From: Ostrinia nubilalis
Lineage: Eukaryota > Arthropoda > Insecta > Lepidoptera > Crambidae
Length of the DNA stretch: 64,000 nucleotides
Assembly (NCBI RefSeq): GCF_963855985.1
Contig: NC_087095.1
Location: forward strand, 14,270,001-14,334,000
Direction of reading: 5' to 3'
How positions within the stretch are numbered: the stretch's first letter is position 1; the number at the start of each line of letters is the position of its first letter. The position numbers were made by a program, and so were the translations under genes. The notes beneath the pieces are model-generated. The model was given only the letters and a program-made list of their open reading frames with translations. It ran no database searches and was not told the DNA's origin. Of the stretch, positions 33,752 to 46,081 are shown piece after piece.

Positions 33752-34108
33752 TAAGAGCTAGTGAACGCCAGACCTACGTCATCAAAAAATCAGATTTTAT
33801 GGTATAGCGTAAGTCTAACTTTTACGATGGCTTTTTCTGTATATTCAATAGACTGTAATTCTACTAACGATTAAATTTGATTCTTATGTATTACATAATA
33901 TTTGGACAATAATTAGAAGTATTTTCCCCAACAGCCAGACAGTTTTAACAGTTCCAGCTCCTTGGCAGACAGTTTTTTAGGGTAGCTGCCAAAGCCACGA
34001 TGACCCAAACTTCATAATTCACTAACATTATATCCTATATTGGGAGCATACGCTGACAAACTTTCAGCTTTTATAAAATGACGTAGGTCTTGCGTTCACT
34101 AGCTCTTA
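33752..34108. mobile_element. MITE with 31-bp terminal inverted repeats
   Basis: The left end TAAGAGCTAGTGAACGCCAG + ACCTACGTCAT (33752-33782) pairs with the right end (34078-34108) at 30 of 31 positions. The interior is non-coding. The flanks show no clear target duplication, so the superfamily is unassigned. Confidence 0.75.
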
Positions 34109-34819
34109 CTCTATCACGGTCAACACATTTATAACCGGCCGCGTTCCGGTTCGTAGATTTTTTACAAAGTTACAACGTACATTGGTGTGGTAAACACGGG
34201 TGGTGAAATTTGAAAATGCATTTTATAAAGGACATTGTCAGAAATCGCCTAAAAAACCGCCCAAAAACATTAACCCATCATAATTATTTTCTAATTTTTT
34301 TAATACATTAAGCACCCTTTCATTCTAATGGACACTTAAGCATTGAAAAATTAAATAAATAAGTCTTTTAACGTTTATTCTATAATACTATTACAACTTC
34401 CGGACGTTTTGGTGCGTGGCATGGTCTAAAACCTATCAAGTTCCATAATTTTTGCCGATAAAATCTGTACGAGGCATTACCGTACTTTATTGCTGGGAGT
34501 CCATGTATAGTGATGTTCCTGCGGCCATCATAGACAATAAAATATCGATTTTGAAAATAAAATAAATCGATTAAACTGCTTTGAAGACTAGATTTGCGTT
34601 AAAAGCTAAAAAGATATTGACACTATTACAAGAAGCTATCTAAAGTGTCCAACTGGTCGAAGGTCGTAAATAAAATAAAAATAATTAGGACCATAAACTG
34701 ATATTCATGGTATCATAACTGTAAAAGTGTCAGAATCCGATGTTGAATCCAATGCCAGTTGAAGTGAGTGAAACATATATCAACCTAGTATAGTTGCCAG
34801 TCTCTCATAATCTATGCCA

Positions 34820-35006
34820 ATGAGGGTTTTCGCGATTGAAAAATCCGCCAGATGGCAATACGTAGACGTGAGGTCCAAATGCTGCATGATTGGTTATTTT
34901 TGACATGACATTGACAGATATGTCAAAATCCACCAATCATGCAGCATTTGGACCTCGCGTCTACGTATTGCCATCTCGCGGATTTTTCAATCGCGAAAAC
35001 CCTCAT
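34820..35006. mobile_element. Palindromic MITE, 187 bp with ~85-bp arms
   Basis: The arms open ATGAGGGTTTTCGCGATTGA and close with the exact complement. They stay almost perfectly paired through gcaatacgtagacg, gaggtccaaatgctgcatga and ttggt-attttgac, leaving a loop of about 20 bases. Few mismatches mean a recent origin. Superfamily unresolved. Confidence 0.85.
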
Positions 35007-36248
35007 TCATAGCACATGTATAATAATAGACCAAATGAACTTTTATAGATTGTAAAAGAGAAGATAAAGATTTTATTATTTTATTAAAATCTTGCCACGA
35101 GGTAGTTTTTCAGTAGAAACCAGGATTGGATAATCGCTTCAGGCAAGTATCAGAACATTTTATAAATATTTTTAATCGATTATATCCTTGTGAATCGTTT
35201 TAATAAATTGTCATTTTACTTTTTCAATCCCTAGTCTTGTCAAACTGTCATAATGTCAACAAATTATAAATGTCACGTCAGTTGACTCAATTTCAGTCTT
35301 CTGTGCGTTTATTGTATTTTTATTTCAATGAAATAGTGCTAAAGGGTTAGTACTAAAAGTGAAAGCCTTTTTTCAGAAAAAAAACCAATGTGGTGCCCTT
35401 ATTATTCATACTGTTTGAAAGTTACATTTCAGTGATACAGAGTTGCCGCCATTATAACTCCGTGGTGATACCATACCAAAGAAGAAGTTTTCCTAAAAAC
35501 TTGTGTTATTTTTATATGTGATCAAATAAAAAGGATTAATTCTACTGCTCAAATGGAATAACTTATCCCAAGAGACTGAATATAAAAAAAAAACCTCTCC
35601 ATAGAAATTATCACCATCACGAGGATGTGATTTTTTTTGAGAATTTGATATTGGTCCTGTAAGAAAAGTAGTTGTATTTCAGTAGTAGAATCAACCCTTC
35701 TTGTTTCATCAGCAAGAGTAACTATAAAAACGCCCTGTAGGTAGGTATTATTAAGCTGAAGAGTTTGTTTAGTGTCAAAGACTGTCACACAGTGTAACTT
35801 AAATTGGCATAAAATATTATGATAATGAACATAAAAACTTAAATAAATATTTATGTTAATATTTTTTCTATTTATTTATTTTCCCAAAGCTTCACAGTGA
35901 CAGCTGAAACAGCAATACTGTTGTAAAACTAAACTTAGAACAAACTGTTACAAATATTTTACAAATTAAAATAAAACCGCATGTTGCTTTACTTTCTCGT
36001 ATAGGTAATAAATGTAATTAATGGCTAGATTATTAATGTTACTTTGTTACCCTCAATAGTGAGGAGATCTTACAAAATGGTAACCCTGATTTTCATTGTC
36101 ATTCAAGTGCTCTTTCTTCGCAAAGGCTTCTGTGATTTGGCCAAGGGCCACACACATTGCGATAACATTATGCGACATTGATTTGACAGCAGCGGAGTGA
36201 AGTCTTGCGACTATGCAAAATGATACCCTGTAATCGTAGCGCATATAG
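35007..36248. other. AT-rich sequence, nothing recognised
   Basis: Short frames (79 codons at 35549-35788, 71 at 36053-36268, both minus) have no recognisable features. This lies between the two blocks of the decayed hAT relative and may be part of it. Confidence 0.4.
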
Positions 36249-36500
36249 ACATAGACGGGGCGGGGCACATAGCTCGTAGAGCTGATGGCCGCTGGGGCAG
36301 GAAAGTTCTTGAGTGGCGACCACGAGCCGAAAGACGTAGCGTGGGCAGGCCTCCCACTAAGTGGACCGACGATCTGGTGAAGGTCGCGGGAGGTGCCTGT
36401 ATGCGAGCGGTGCAGGATCGGTCTTCGTGGAAATCCTTGGGGGAGACCTTTGTCCAGCAGTGGACGTCTTTTCGGCTGAAACGAACGAACGAACGATACG
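36249..36500 (+). mobile_element. RTE-type LINE 3' copy, (AACG)n tail
   Basis: The frame encodes a slightly decayed GHIARRADGRWGRKVLEW ... WTDDLVKVAGG ... SSWKSLGETFVQQWTSF segment, followed by a CGGCTGAAACGAACGAACG tail. It is 5'-truncated. Frameshifts separate the pieces. Confidence 0.8.
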
Positions 36501-36881
36501 TATTACCACTATTTACCAGACATTACTATTTATTGTATACTCGCCGGATTACACGTAGGAGCACGCGCGTTACAGCTTCGGCCTTGCATTATTATAAGAT
36601 CTTGTTCCGCCATTTTTCGAACTTCCTCCGTGAGGATATCCCCGCCGAATTCTATGATAAACCTATCAAAAGTCATATTCTGCAATGTCAAAATTAATTT
36701 GCCGAAATTCGCCGAGCCCGCTATGTCAAATAATATTATTAGGTGTCGAACAGGATACGTTCAGAAATTAATATTACGATTTTAAAGATAAGACAAGACA
36801 ACTTTTTATTGACGAAGTTGCTGGGACAGCTAGAAACTATTTTTTTTCCGGCACTTTAAGAAAATAATAAATGAATGAAAA

Positions 36882-37047
36882 CGCAGCGTGGGACGTCCAC
36901 CCACAAGGTGGACCGACGACCTGATAAAGGTAGCGGGAAGGCGCTGGATGCAGGCCGCTACCAACCGTGCGATGTGGAAGTCATTGGGGGAGGCCTTTGT
37001 TCAGCAGTGGACGTCCTGTGGCTGAAATGATGATGATGATGATGATG
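36882..37047 (+). mobile_element. RTE-type LINE 3' copy, (ATG)n tail, 13-bp target duplication
   Basis: It contains cgcagcgtgggacgtccacc ... ttgggggaggcc ... ggctgaa followed by ATG repeats. The direct repeat AAATGAATGAAAA (36869-36881 and 37048-37060) is perfect. Confidence 0.88.
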
Positions 37048-37479
37048 AAATGAATGAAAATGACAAATCTTCGAACGTGTATAATACCGTGCCAAAGTAA
37101 TCATAATTATAATGTTGGCACCTTAATAACTATTGCTGTTTTTGTTGTAAAGATCATGCAGCGCTACTTGCGGATATTATTGGCAAGAAAACTATATAGG
37201 CTCTAGATCTGAAGCCGCTTTAACGAACACGAAGTGCTCATACAATGCGGCGTATTTTCTTCTAGTCTTTAGTCAGGACTTTAGTCGAATTAAAACCCCG
37301 GTTGAACGTGATATAGCCGCACTAGAATACGGTGCTTTTTTGCATAATCGCAAAACTTCGTTCCGGTGTCGACCGACTGTTATCACGATGTATGTGGCCC
37401 AGGGGTTACTGTAGCCGCTAAGGTTTGAAACTTCTTGCTTGAAATATTGTAGTCTTTGGCATAGACTACGACGGTAGTC

Positions 37480-37820
37480 ATGGAGATAGGAGTTTGTTAT
37501 CTCGTGTCAGATGTAAATGGTGAAAAGAAACCCATGATTCGTGTTATTTTTATGCAATATGTAGGTATTTTATAAAAGTGGAACCCCGAGTGATCTCCAA
37601 AACCCATTCTATTATTATATACGATTCGGCTTCGATATCTATAATACAATAGGAGTTTATTTCATGTGTCAGATGACAAGGGTGGAAACAACCTACGATT
37701 CATGTTGTTTATTTACGTGCAATATGTGGACATATTATAAAAGTGGAATGCCGAGTTGTATTTCTAAAACTTGTTCTATTATTTTATACTATTTGGTTGC
37801 GACTCGGCGTGACGACAATA
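37480..37820 (+). repeat. Two diverged tandem units of ~165 bp
   Basis: Both units run ataggagttt..., gtgtcagatg, a-gattc-tgtt, tgcaatatgt, tataaaagtggaa-sccgag. They lie within the hAT-related block; the 46-kb relative has one such unit (reverse orientation), so the duplication is local. Confidence 0.6.
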
Positions 37821-38150
37821 CAAAATATTTTTCGCGAATCGGTGTTCATACATTCACACAATACATTAGACGCCATGTTGTCATAAACGACATATTATAA
37901 AATCGCTGTGATTTAATATTCTTAATCATTAATTTTATGGCAAGTGTCCATCAGGAATCATTGTTCTTACACACAGAATCGTATTATTTCGCTTTCGGGT
38001 AGTAATATGTCAAAATTGTTGGTTCTTAGGCGAACAATGTATGGAGAACGAACATTGTCCTTTGCAATCAAAAGCATGGGACATTCATAACTCTGCATAA
38101 ATATTGTGTCATTTGGTGGCTAAAATCATCATGATAACATGGTACACCCT

Positions 38151-39874
38151 CTTTGATTTCCATTGAACTACATTTAACAATAATGCTGAGCTCTATTAAG
38201 ATTTTATTGCTCAGGAAAAGAACACTGTTAAAAAGTCAAATTAATCTTCCACGAACTGCTTAGAGAGACCTAATGTAACTTTGACTGTACGTTTTGCGTC
38301 TCTAAAATTATTTTACCAATCGACTGTGATAATCGACTGAGATCAATAAACAATTAACTATAACGACCTATTCAAAGACCATTAAGTACTTGTAAATAAA
38401 AAATGCTAATTGGAACTCCTGGTGAAGTTGACATGATCGATTTGATAAATAACTAAGTACGCTATGCCTCGGTGCTATGCGGTTAGGCTAGGCGAAGGTG
38501 GACAGAACTAAACGTATGATTTATTGATCGACGTGCTATTTTCAATGTTTTGAGTTTATAAAAAATTAATAACGCTTTTAAAATTCAATGTAACCGATTT
38601 ATAATTCAATGTATTTTGATTACTTATCAAAATGTCACGATACGAGTATGTAGTTTGGTTCCAAAAATCATCCTAATAGAAGAAACAACTATGTGGTATT
38701 ATCTTTCAGTATCGATTCAGTAATCGAGTACTTCTCCGAATTGTGAAAGGAAAACTTTCACGAAATCTTTTTAGTTTTACTTTTAGCAGGAAAAAGTAAT
38801 TTTGCCCCATCCGAACGTCTCTTGAAACAGAAGTGTCATTTGGGATTTGATACAAACCTTAACACTTCGTGACCGATGGGAATCGATCAAAACTTTTATT
38901 ATATCCCGAAATGTATCCGGCTCACAACGAATCTGGGAATACCGGATTTTCAGCCGCCAGAACTTTGTCAAAGAAACAACACAAGAAAATGGCGTTACAT
39001 AAAATTGTCTTCAAACTTCTCTAAACATTCAATGGAAGTGGGTTGAAGATTTTCAATTAAGATTACCGAGCCATATTTCTGTATACCGAATTGGAACAAG
39101 GCACTAAGCATTTAGACAGCTAATACAGTCAAAATTCAATACAAAGAAAGCTGAAGCAAAAACTCTTTACGTTAAATAAGAATTACAATTGCTGAATAGA
39201 ACTCGACAATACCGAAAGAAGTTAAAAAGCTTTTGATTGCATCCTCCGAGCACAACACAATACCCAAATATGAAAAGGGAATAAGTTTCCCAAACTCCGA
39301 ATATCTGGCTAATTCGGAAGGAATAGGGTGACGTCAAAAACGAGAAAGCGGGAAGCGATGCCGGATACTGGCAAAAGTCTCTCAAGAATGATAGACAATG
39401 GTTGGTTCTTCAACCGTCGATCCATTAAAAGTTTAAAAACGCTGTTCAGGCGGGTGCTTTATTAAATTGCGCATCATTACGTCGACGACATTATAACGTC
39501 ACGGACGATCGTAAAAGTTTCATGTTCCCATAATGCACTTACATTTATCAGGCGTAGGGCGCAAATGAATAATAACTAGGCCTGAGACGTTTAAGCGGCT
39601 GAAGGAATGACGGCTTTTTGGCTTAGTGTACTCGTTAGCCGTCGAGTATCTTTGTAATCAGCTTTTTGCGCAAATTACCCTCATTATTTTGATAAAAGGA
39701 GGTACAATTTTTTTATTCTGCCTTTCTTTGCCTTTAAGTTGAATAGTTTAAGCTTACGTTCTAAGGTCTACAATCTTAGATCCGGTCTATGTCAGAGATT
39801 CAGTGGTGGAAAAGAGAGATGGGAATAGTTCCGTTAAGCCCCAAACTTAAAATAATGTTACAATATCATCGTCG
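38151..39874. other. Unassigned sequence with few repeats
   Basis: This 1.7-kb stretch has no recognisable element ends. 38780-39400 is less AT-rich than its flanks and contains two unremarkable minus-strand frames (62 and 72 codons). It could be unique intronic sequence. Confidence 0.35.
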
Positions 39875-40012
39875 TCTCAGCCAAATGACGTCCACTGCTG
39901 GACAAAGGCCTCCGCCAAAGTTTTCCACAATGAACGGTCCTGCGCTGCCCGCATCCGGGCTCTTCCCGCGACCTTTACCAGATCATCGGTCCACCTAGTA
40001 CCACCCACAATA
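39875..40012 (-). mobile_element. RTE-type LINE 3' fragment
   Basis: The + strand shows cagccaaatgacgtccactg, aaggcctccgcc and cgcgacctttaccagatc. It is 5'-truncated. A (TTTA)n run follows at 40034-40062. Confidence 0.75.
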
Positions 40013-40062
40013 TCATATTGATGATTTTAAAGGGTTTATTTATTTATTTATTTATTTATGTG

Positions 40063-40963
40063 GTCTTTTCCTCCCTCATCTAGAGACGAGCTTGACAGTT
40101 TCCGATTGCTAGAAAGAAGATTGGTGATCCTACTGGATGCTAAAATTTTAAATTATGTAGTACGTCAGTGTTATGGGAGCCACTTAAAATTTCGTGAGTA
40201 TGATGCGACATAAAATTTTATTCCAGCAGACTTTAAAACAAAATATGATATTCATACAAAATTTGTCTCTTACGTGATAAATTCTCCAGATTAAGTAATA
40301 AGTTACAAAAGTTATTTCATATTCTGAAAGGCTTTAACGATGGTTGGTATGAAAATTCGTGCTCATTTTACTGTACAAAAAGTGAACTTTTTTTATGAAA
40401 AGAAATTACTCCTATTTTAATAACTTTTTTGTTGTGACAAATAATGTATCAGAAACTAGTGTAGCGTTTATTATCGATCGAAAAATCGTAGATAGAATGT
40501 AGTGTATTGAAATCGTGTCGTCCAAGAGTGGATAGCCAGGATGCCTATGTAAAACGGTCAATATGTCAGTTGTCCATTCCTGACGCATTCTGTCCGGATT
40601 TTATACAGGAAATTGGATTTTTCTTACGTTCGACCCGGACGGCCAACGCGACTAAGGCTGTAGTCACACGGTGTTTTGGTATTTTGGTATAAGAGGACGC
40701 ATTGGTGCGGTTAGAGTGTTACTTTTATGAACTTTCTTTACCTTGAAGATACTTGTTTCAATTCCCAAAATGAGCCCACGTAGAAAAAGAGTTCAACTAG
40801 TACCTTTATACCAACAACATTAATTATTAAGCTAAAAAACTAAACAACAGATAACATGGTCGCAAGGGCATTATTGCGTAATGCATGTTTGAGCATAATT
40901 TACAAATTCAAATCAATAAAAGCTAATGCTTTATTCTCTTTATATGTAAAAACGTATCCGAAA
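40063..40963. other. AT-rich sequence, nothing recognised
   Basis: No credible gene. A 61-codon frame at 40507-40692 has no features to support it. Confidence 0.4.
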
Positions 40964-41162
40964 TCTATATAAATAAAAATGAATTGATGTTCGTTAGTCT
41001 GATTATAACTCGAGAACGGCTGAGCCGATTGAGCTGATTTTGGTTTTAAAATGTTTGTCGTAGTCCAGGGTATGTCTAAACGGTGAGCAAATACGCGCGC
41101 GATATTGTTTTTCTGTGACAGACCAAAATTCCACGCGGGCGAAGCCGCGGGCGGAAAGCTAG
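40964..41162 (+). mobile_element. Helitron-like element, 199 bp
   Basis: Starts TCTATATAAATAAAAATG and ends cgggcgaagccgcgggcgg + aaagCTAG, with hairpin and CTAG intact. It contains gagaacggctgagccgat, the usual internal block of this family. Its 3' half is nearly identical to the 4086-4328 copy. Confidence 0.82.
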
Positions 41163-41448
41163 TAATAAAATAAAAATGTGCAATGCAACGGTTGTATCCA
41201 CAGAACAAAGCGTGTTCAATGTTCAACAAGCAAGAGCAATGACGTTGTTGGACTCGAAAAAATCAATCGGTTTATAGTGTTATGCAACTTTTTATCGCGT
41301 TTAGATTTATTGACACCGGATTTATTTCCAATAGTTCCTTGAGACACTGACACAGAGGAAATATCTGTGAAGTTGTTATTATTTGGTCTTTTTACATTAA
41401 AATTAATATTAAAACAAATCACTTATCCCTGTTACCTCATCCAAGTTC

Positions 41449-41785
41449 GTTCGTTCGTTTCAGCCGAAAGACGTCCACTGCTGAACAAAGGCCTCCCCCA
41501 AGGATTTCCACGAAGACCGATCCTGCGCCGCTCGCATCCAGGCACCTCCCGCGACCTTCACCAGATTGTCGGTCCACCTAGTGGGAGGCCTACCCACGCT
41601 ACGTCTTCCGGCTCGTGGTCGCCACTCAAGAACTTTCCTGCCCCAGCGGCCATCAGCTCTACGAGCTATGTGCCCCGCCCACTGCCACTTTATTTTAGCG
41701 ATTCTGCGGGCTATGTCAGTCACTCTGGTTCTCCTACGAATCTCCTCATTTCTGATTCGATCACGTAAGTCACTCTTTTAAGTAA
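41449..41785 (-). mobile_element. RTE-type LINE 3' copy, best-preserved in the window
   Basis: 5'-truncated copy on the minus strand ending in a GAAACGAACGAACG tail. Its last ~106 codons remain open (see the coding entry). It shows the longest uninterrupted RTE-derived frame here. Confidence 0.85.
41460..41777 (-). pseudogene. C-terminus of an RTE-type endonuclease-reverse transcriptase
   Basis: Open frame of about 105 codons with no start of its own. It reads SDLRDRIRNEEIRRRTRVTD, IARRIAKIKWQWAGHIARR, DGRWGRKVLEWRPRAGRRSV, GRPPTRWTDNLVKVAGGAWM and SSWKSLGEAFVQQWTSFG, then a stop. This C-terminal RT-associated region is typical of RTE-type LINE proteins annotated across Lepidoptera. Endonuclease and the catalytic RT core are absent, so it is inert. 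The clean frame indicates recent insertion. Confidence 0.85.
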
Positions 41786-41824
41786 GCGAATGTAATAAGT
41801 ATGCTTGCGTTAAGAGTTGGTGGT

Positions 41825-41920
41825 GATTGAATACCAGAATAGTCCAGCGGTTGACGGGGATCGAACTAGCATTCCCCGAATCTGAAACTGTCTAACACCA
41901 TTGGGCTATAATTGTCGCCT
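41825..41920 (-). mobile_element. tRNA-like SINE remnant
   Basis: The minus strand has an A-box-like TAGCCCAATGGTGTTAG (near 41905) and a B-box-like AGTTCGATCCCCG (near 41862). It shares the ccagcggttgacgggg block with 24010-24115. Confidence 0.5.
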
Positions 41921-42006
41921 AAATTAAATGCATACCTATGAACTTAAACATCAATTCAATCCAAACCAAAATAATTTAATAAATATGAGAGTGTTGTGTC
42001 CCCAGC

Positions 42007-42249
42007 AGCCATGGGTAGGGCACATAGTACACAGGACTGACGGCCGATGGGGCAGCAAGGTTCTGGAGTGGAGGCCGCGTACTGGAAGACGAAGTGTGAC
42101 GTCCACCCACAAGGTGGACCGACGACATCATAAAGGTAGCAGGAAGGCGCTGGACGCAGACCGCTACCAACCGGGCAGCATGAAAAGCATTGGGGGAGGC
42201 CTATGTTTACTAGTGGACGTCCTGTGGCTGAGATAATGATGATGATGAT
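42007..42249 (+). mobile_element. RTE-type LINE 3' copy, (ATG)n tail, 11-bp target duplication
   Basis: It carries gggcacatagtacacaggac ... acccacaaggtggaccgacg ... attgggggaggc, then an ATG-run tail. Perfect direct repeats GTGTCCCCAGC lie at 41996-42006 and 42250-42260. Reading frames are broken. Confidence 0.88.
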
Positions 42250-42260
42250 GTGTCCCCAGC

Positions 42261-42579
42261 TCAGTAGTAACTAAAACATAGTGAAGATAACCAAAAATTC
42301 GGTGTCAATTTAAACCATTTTTACACACGTGCAACTTTGCTTTATACGGAAGCTTCGAAATACCAGCTTCCTCGTGGCACTCGTTATAGAAGTGCGAAGT
42401 ATGAAAGTTGGAGAATTTCCCTGTGATTTTTGGCTCTATAAAGTAAAACTATCAGGAAATTCAATCTCTTTGAGCTGCCAGTTAAAAAAGGATGATTAGG
42501 TATAACTTACCTTAGAAGTTTGGAGATCATTGACATTCCTTAAATATCTTTTTGATAAGTTATTTTAGAATCAGGGCAA
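42261..42579. other. Unassigned AT-rich sequence
   Basis: Nothing recognised. Confidence 0.4.
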
Positions 42580-43236
42580 AAAAACCGGCCAAGTGCGTGT
42601 CGGACTCACGCACAAAACCATTGATTTATGAAATTAAAATTATTTTTTTTTAATTTAAATTATTTGTATGAAAGATTACGCGGTAATAAGCGGTTTACGA
42701 TTTACGAGGTATTAAAAAAAACTACTTACTAGATCTCGTTCAAAACAATTTTCGTTGGTAGTTTTTTTTAGTAATGTACATCATGTGATTTTTTTAGATT
42801 TTTCATTTTCTTATTTTAGAAGTTAGAGGGGGGGGGACCAACTTTTTTCTACTTTGGAAGCGTCTGTCACGCAAACTATTCGGTTTAGAAAAAAAGTATT
42901 TTAGAAACCTCGATATCATTTTTGAAGACCTATCCATAGATACCCCACACGTATGTGTTTGATGAAAAAAAAATTTTTGAGTTTCAGTTCTAAGTATGGG
43001 GAGCCCCCAATATTTATTATTATTTTTTTATTTTTGCATCAAAATCTTAATGCGGTTCACAGAATACATCTACTTACCAAGTTTCAACAGTATAGCTCTT
43101 ATAGTTTCGGAAAAAAATGGCTGTGACATACGGACGGACAGACGGACGGACGGACGGACGGACGGACGGACAGACAGACAGACATGACGAATCTATAAGG
43201 GTTCCGTTTTTTGCCATTTGGCTACGGAACCCTAAA
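42580..43236 (+). repeat. Lepidopteran interspersed repeat with (GACG)n tract
   Basis: It opens aaccggccaagtgcgtgtcg and closes ttttttgccatttggctacgg aaccctaaa, blocks I recognise as recurring across lepidopteran genomes. A GACG/CAGA microsatellite occupies about 43132-43183 and a G9 run lies near 42830. It is non-coding. I cannot assign a superfamily. Confidence 0.6.
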
Positions 43237-44535
43237 AAGGAGTAGGGGTGAAATTATTTTCATAAAATCTGAATACAGATCTAAGTAATGAGATAAAGAA
43301 AGGTCATTCGAAAATCTATCAACTAGGTATTTCGTTTTCATCCAGACAATTGTAATATTTGTTTTGATTAAGTACGATACATGACATGACTTAGACACTT
43401 CCATGTTTTCAAAGTACAACATACTAACACACTTCTTGACCAGTTATACCTAGGTACTTAGCAGTGGAAAAATAAACCATGAAAATTACTGAAACGAGAA
43501 TGCCAATTAAAAACAACTAACTTAGTAAACCATTATCTCTACCCGTATAACGCATTAGCTTAATCATGTGAAATTTAATGAAAGAGCCTTAATGTCATAA
43601 TTAAAGGCTTCGTTTTATATTAAAGCGGAAGCGAGGCTAAATTAATACGGCAGATTAATTAATGTACGATGCAGTAACGTTCTAGAAATTTAACTCTCAT
43701 TACGAAGTTTGTAATTGAAGCTGAGGCAATGAAAATTGCAGACCAATGTTTTGGTTTTAATGTGTGATGAAGGTATCAGCTTAAAAGGAAAACGTAATTT
43801 TCTAGTTTATGATCGCTTAGGTTTTTCACACACGTCTTTTAATATTACTCGTGGAACTGTGATGATAAATATTATTTTTACAATAACTCCTTGATACTTC
43901 ATTTTTTTTTTCACATTTCAACATATCGAGATGTACATAGTTAATTAATTTAATTATGACTTAAATTGAGTAACTAATATCTACTTAACGTTACTTATCT
44001 TCTATTTTTAACCGATTTCATTTATATCTAGACTTCAACCCAACTAATTTAAACAAAACGCACATAAAACTAAGAGTTTAATGAATTGAACCGAAGCGTT
44101 ATGGTGGAATCGAAGTGGTTTTCACTTAAGAAAGAAAACACGTCCCAGTTTTATTTTCCCTCAGTAAAATCTAATTATCTTTCCCTCTATCGGTCTGTAG
44201 GTAGTTGACATGGGTTGGACTTTCCCATTCGAGGATCGCTTTTGAATTTAATAAAAGTATTTTTGTAGATTGCGATAGGACAGATACTGGCAGTTTTTAT
44301 ATTTCAATTTGGTTTGATATTTTAATTATTTTTCAAATTCATGACATTTATAAATGGGTTATTTAATTTTCATATATTTTACACTGTACCTAGTGCGAAC
44401 CTATTATTTTTAGCAAATTCAGTCCGTTTATGAGATTAAAACTAGCTGCTTTTGCAAGTTCCAATCTCGTGACAGTCAAATATAGTTTTTAGTGTGAACA
44501 TTCAAGCCCATTGACATCGAATATTATTCATTTTA
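43237..44535. other. AT-rich sequence, nothing recognised
   Basis: No gene or element boundary is evident in 1.3 kb. Confidence 0.4.
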
Positions 44536-44539
44536 CCGC

Positions 44540-44690
44540 AATACAGCGGCAGAGGAAGACCGGAGAAACGATGGACAGATGACATTGGGCGACAAGCTGG
44601 AATAAGCTGAATGCAAGTGGCCAGGACCAGAAGTCGTTGGAAGGTTGAAGAGGAGGCGTATGTTCGAAGACGATCCCCAAAAGCTGCTAT
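44540..44690 (+). mobile_element. Fragment of a second RT-encoding LINE family
   Basis: One frame reads RGRGRPEKRWTDDIGRQAG, a later stop, then QVARTRSRWKVEEEAYVRRR. It is analogous to, but distinct from, the main RTE C-terminus (GRP..RWTDD..., ...W...EEAYV). One in-frame stop shows decay. Confidence 0.6.
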
Positions 44691-45186
44691 AGATAGCTAG
44701 ATTTACTAATTTTTAGTTTAAACCCATCTCAGCTTTTGTCTTATTCTTGCTAGAGGTCAAATACCAAATACACCAAAAGCTAGCACTGAAACAGTAAAAA
44801 TTGCATGCGAAGAATGTATACCAAAATCTCGTAGTACAGACGAAAATGATTTTCCAACCTCTTGTAGGTAGTTTCAAAAAGTCCTCCTTTGAAGTTAGGA
44901 TTAAAAACCGTGTACAAATCCGTGGTTGTGAAATTGTGGATCGCAATTCACTGACCGAAAAATATCAAAAAACCGTACGCCTCTCATCAATCGGGCATTG
45001 GTAAGGAAAATCCCTAAAATACAGCTGGATTGCAAAAAGTCATAGCAGGCGAGTCGGCACAAAAAATATTATCCGAGTATGTGAAACCTCTCTGCGCGAT
45101 TTAGTTACAAAATTGAAACTAAATGGTGCTACGAGAACGCACACTGCTAAAAATTCGGACGAATTGATTTTATTATTCTGACTTTT

Positions 45187-45515
45187 CTTTATGAATTTTC
45201 GAGTGGCGACCACGAGCCGGAAGACTGACACCCGTATTCACAAACGATATTTGCTGAAGTGAAGCAGCTATCGAACGCACAGCGTTGAATAGAGCTCTGT
45301 GATTGGTTCGTGTGTGACCTTGTGCTTCCACGCGCACTGTGAGACCTCGTAGTAATGTTTGTGTATACGGGCGATAGTTTAGGCAGGCCCCTAGGTCGAC
45401 CGATCTGGTGAAGGTCGCGGGAAGTACCTGGATGCGGGCAGCGCAGGACCGGTCTTTATGGAAATCCTTGGGGGAGGCCTTTGTCCAGCAGTGGACGTCA
45501 TTTGGCTGAAACGAT
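45187..45515 (+). mobile_element. RTE-type LINE 3' copy interrupted by a MITE
   Basis: Left part ttttcgagtggcgaccacga ... gaagac; right part aggcaggccc ... gatctggtgaaggtcgcggg ... ttgggggaggcctttgtcc ... ggctgaaacga. The ACCCGTATTC MITE sits between them where intact copies read gaagacgtagcgtgggcagg. Confidence 0.8.
45229..45373. mobile_element. MITE, ACCCGTATTCACAAAC family, within an RTE copy
   Basis: The ends cacccgtattcacaaacga and atgtttgtgtatacgggcg are inverted repeats. Intact RTE copies have a TA at the insertion point, and TA remains at the right flank, which would suit a mariner-type TA target. The left TA has mutated. Paralogues: 17249 and 20518. Confidence 0.7.
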
Positions 45516-46081
45516 TATGAATTTTACTGAAAAACTACACGCCATTATTATTGCAGCTAGTTATAATTATATTAAATTATATTCTGTTCATAATAGAGGT
45601 GTGGGTAATCCTTCAATTTATAGCGTAATAGAAAATTAAAACAGAGCGGGCCATGACGTGCTATCGGAAATTTAATTTGTGAGAGAAAGCCAACCTCACA
45701 CCACACGGGGCCACAGTTGAAAATAATTACAGTAAGTCATAATTAGTACCTGAACATAAGCAAGCCTTTATTAAAGTTGCAAATGAAAAAGTTGAAGATT
45801 AATTTCAAAATTTTATTTCTCAAATTAATTGAAAACTTAGTCACCGTCATAATATAAAGTTTTTAGTAGGTACATAAACTGAAAGTCACCTGGATTTGTG
45901 TTTCGTGCAAGTGTTTACTAATTCAAAGCTCACAACACAACTGAATACTGTCTATATGAATATTTGTTTTGTTAAGTACCTGTTACCTTGCTTATTTTCA
46001 GACAAAAGGAATTAAATAAGCCATAAATCTATGACTGTTTCTTGATACATTAGAGGAGTAACCAAATTCTAAGCACTACAG

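Larger units (their letters stand above)
34225..38150 (+). mobile_element. Decayed, interrupted relative of the 46-kb hAT element
   Basis: Two blocks match the interior of the 46186-49007 element in reverse orientation and in the same order: 34225-34720 (with 47140-47645) and 37440-38065 (with 46275-46715). The right end near 38150 reads atggtacaccct, comparable to the CGGGACACCCTA terminus. Later insertions (a palindromic MITE and two RTE copies) lie between the blocks. The left terminus was not found. Confidence 0.5.
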
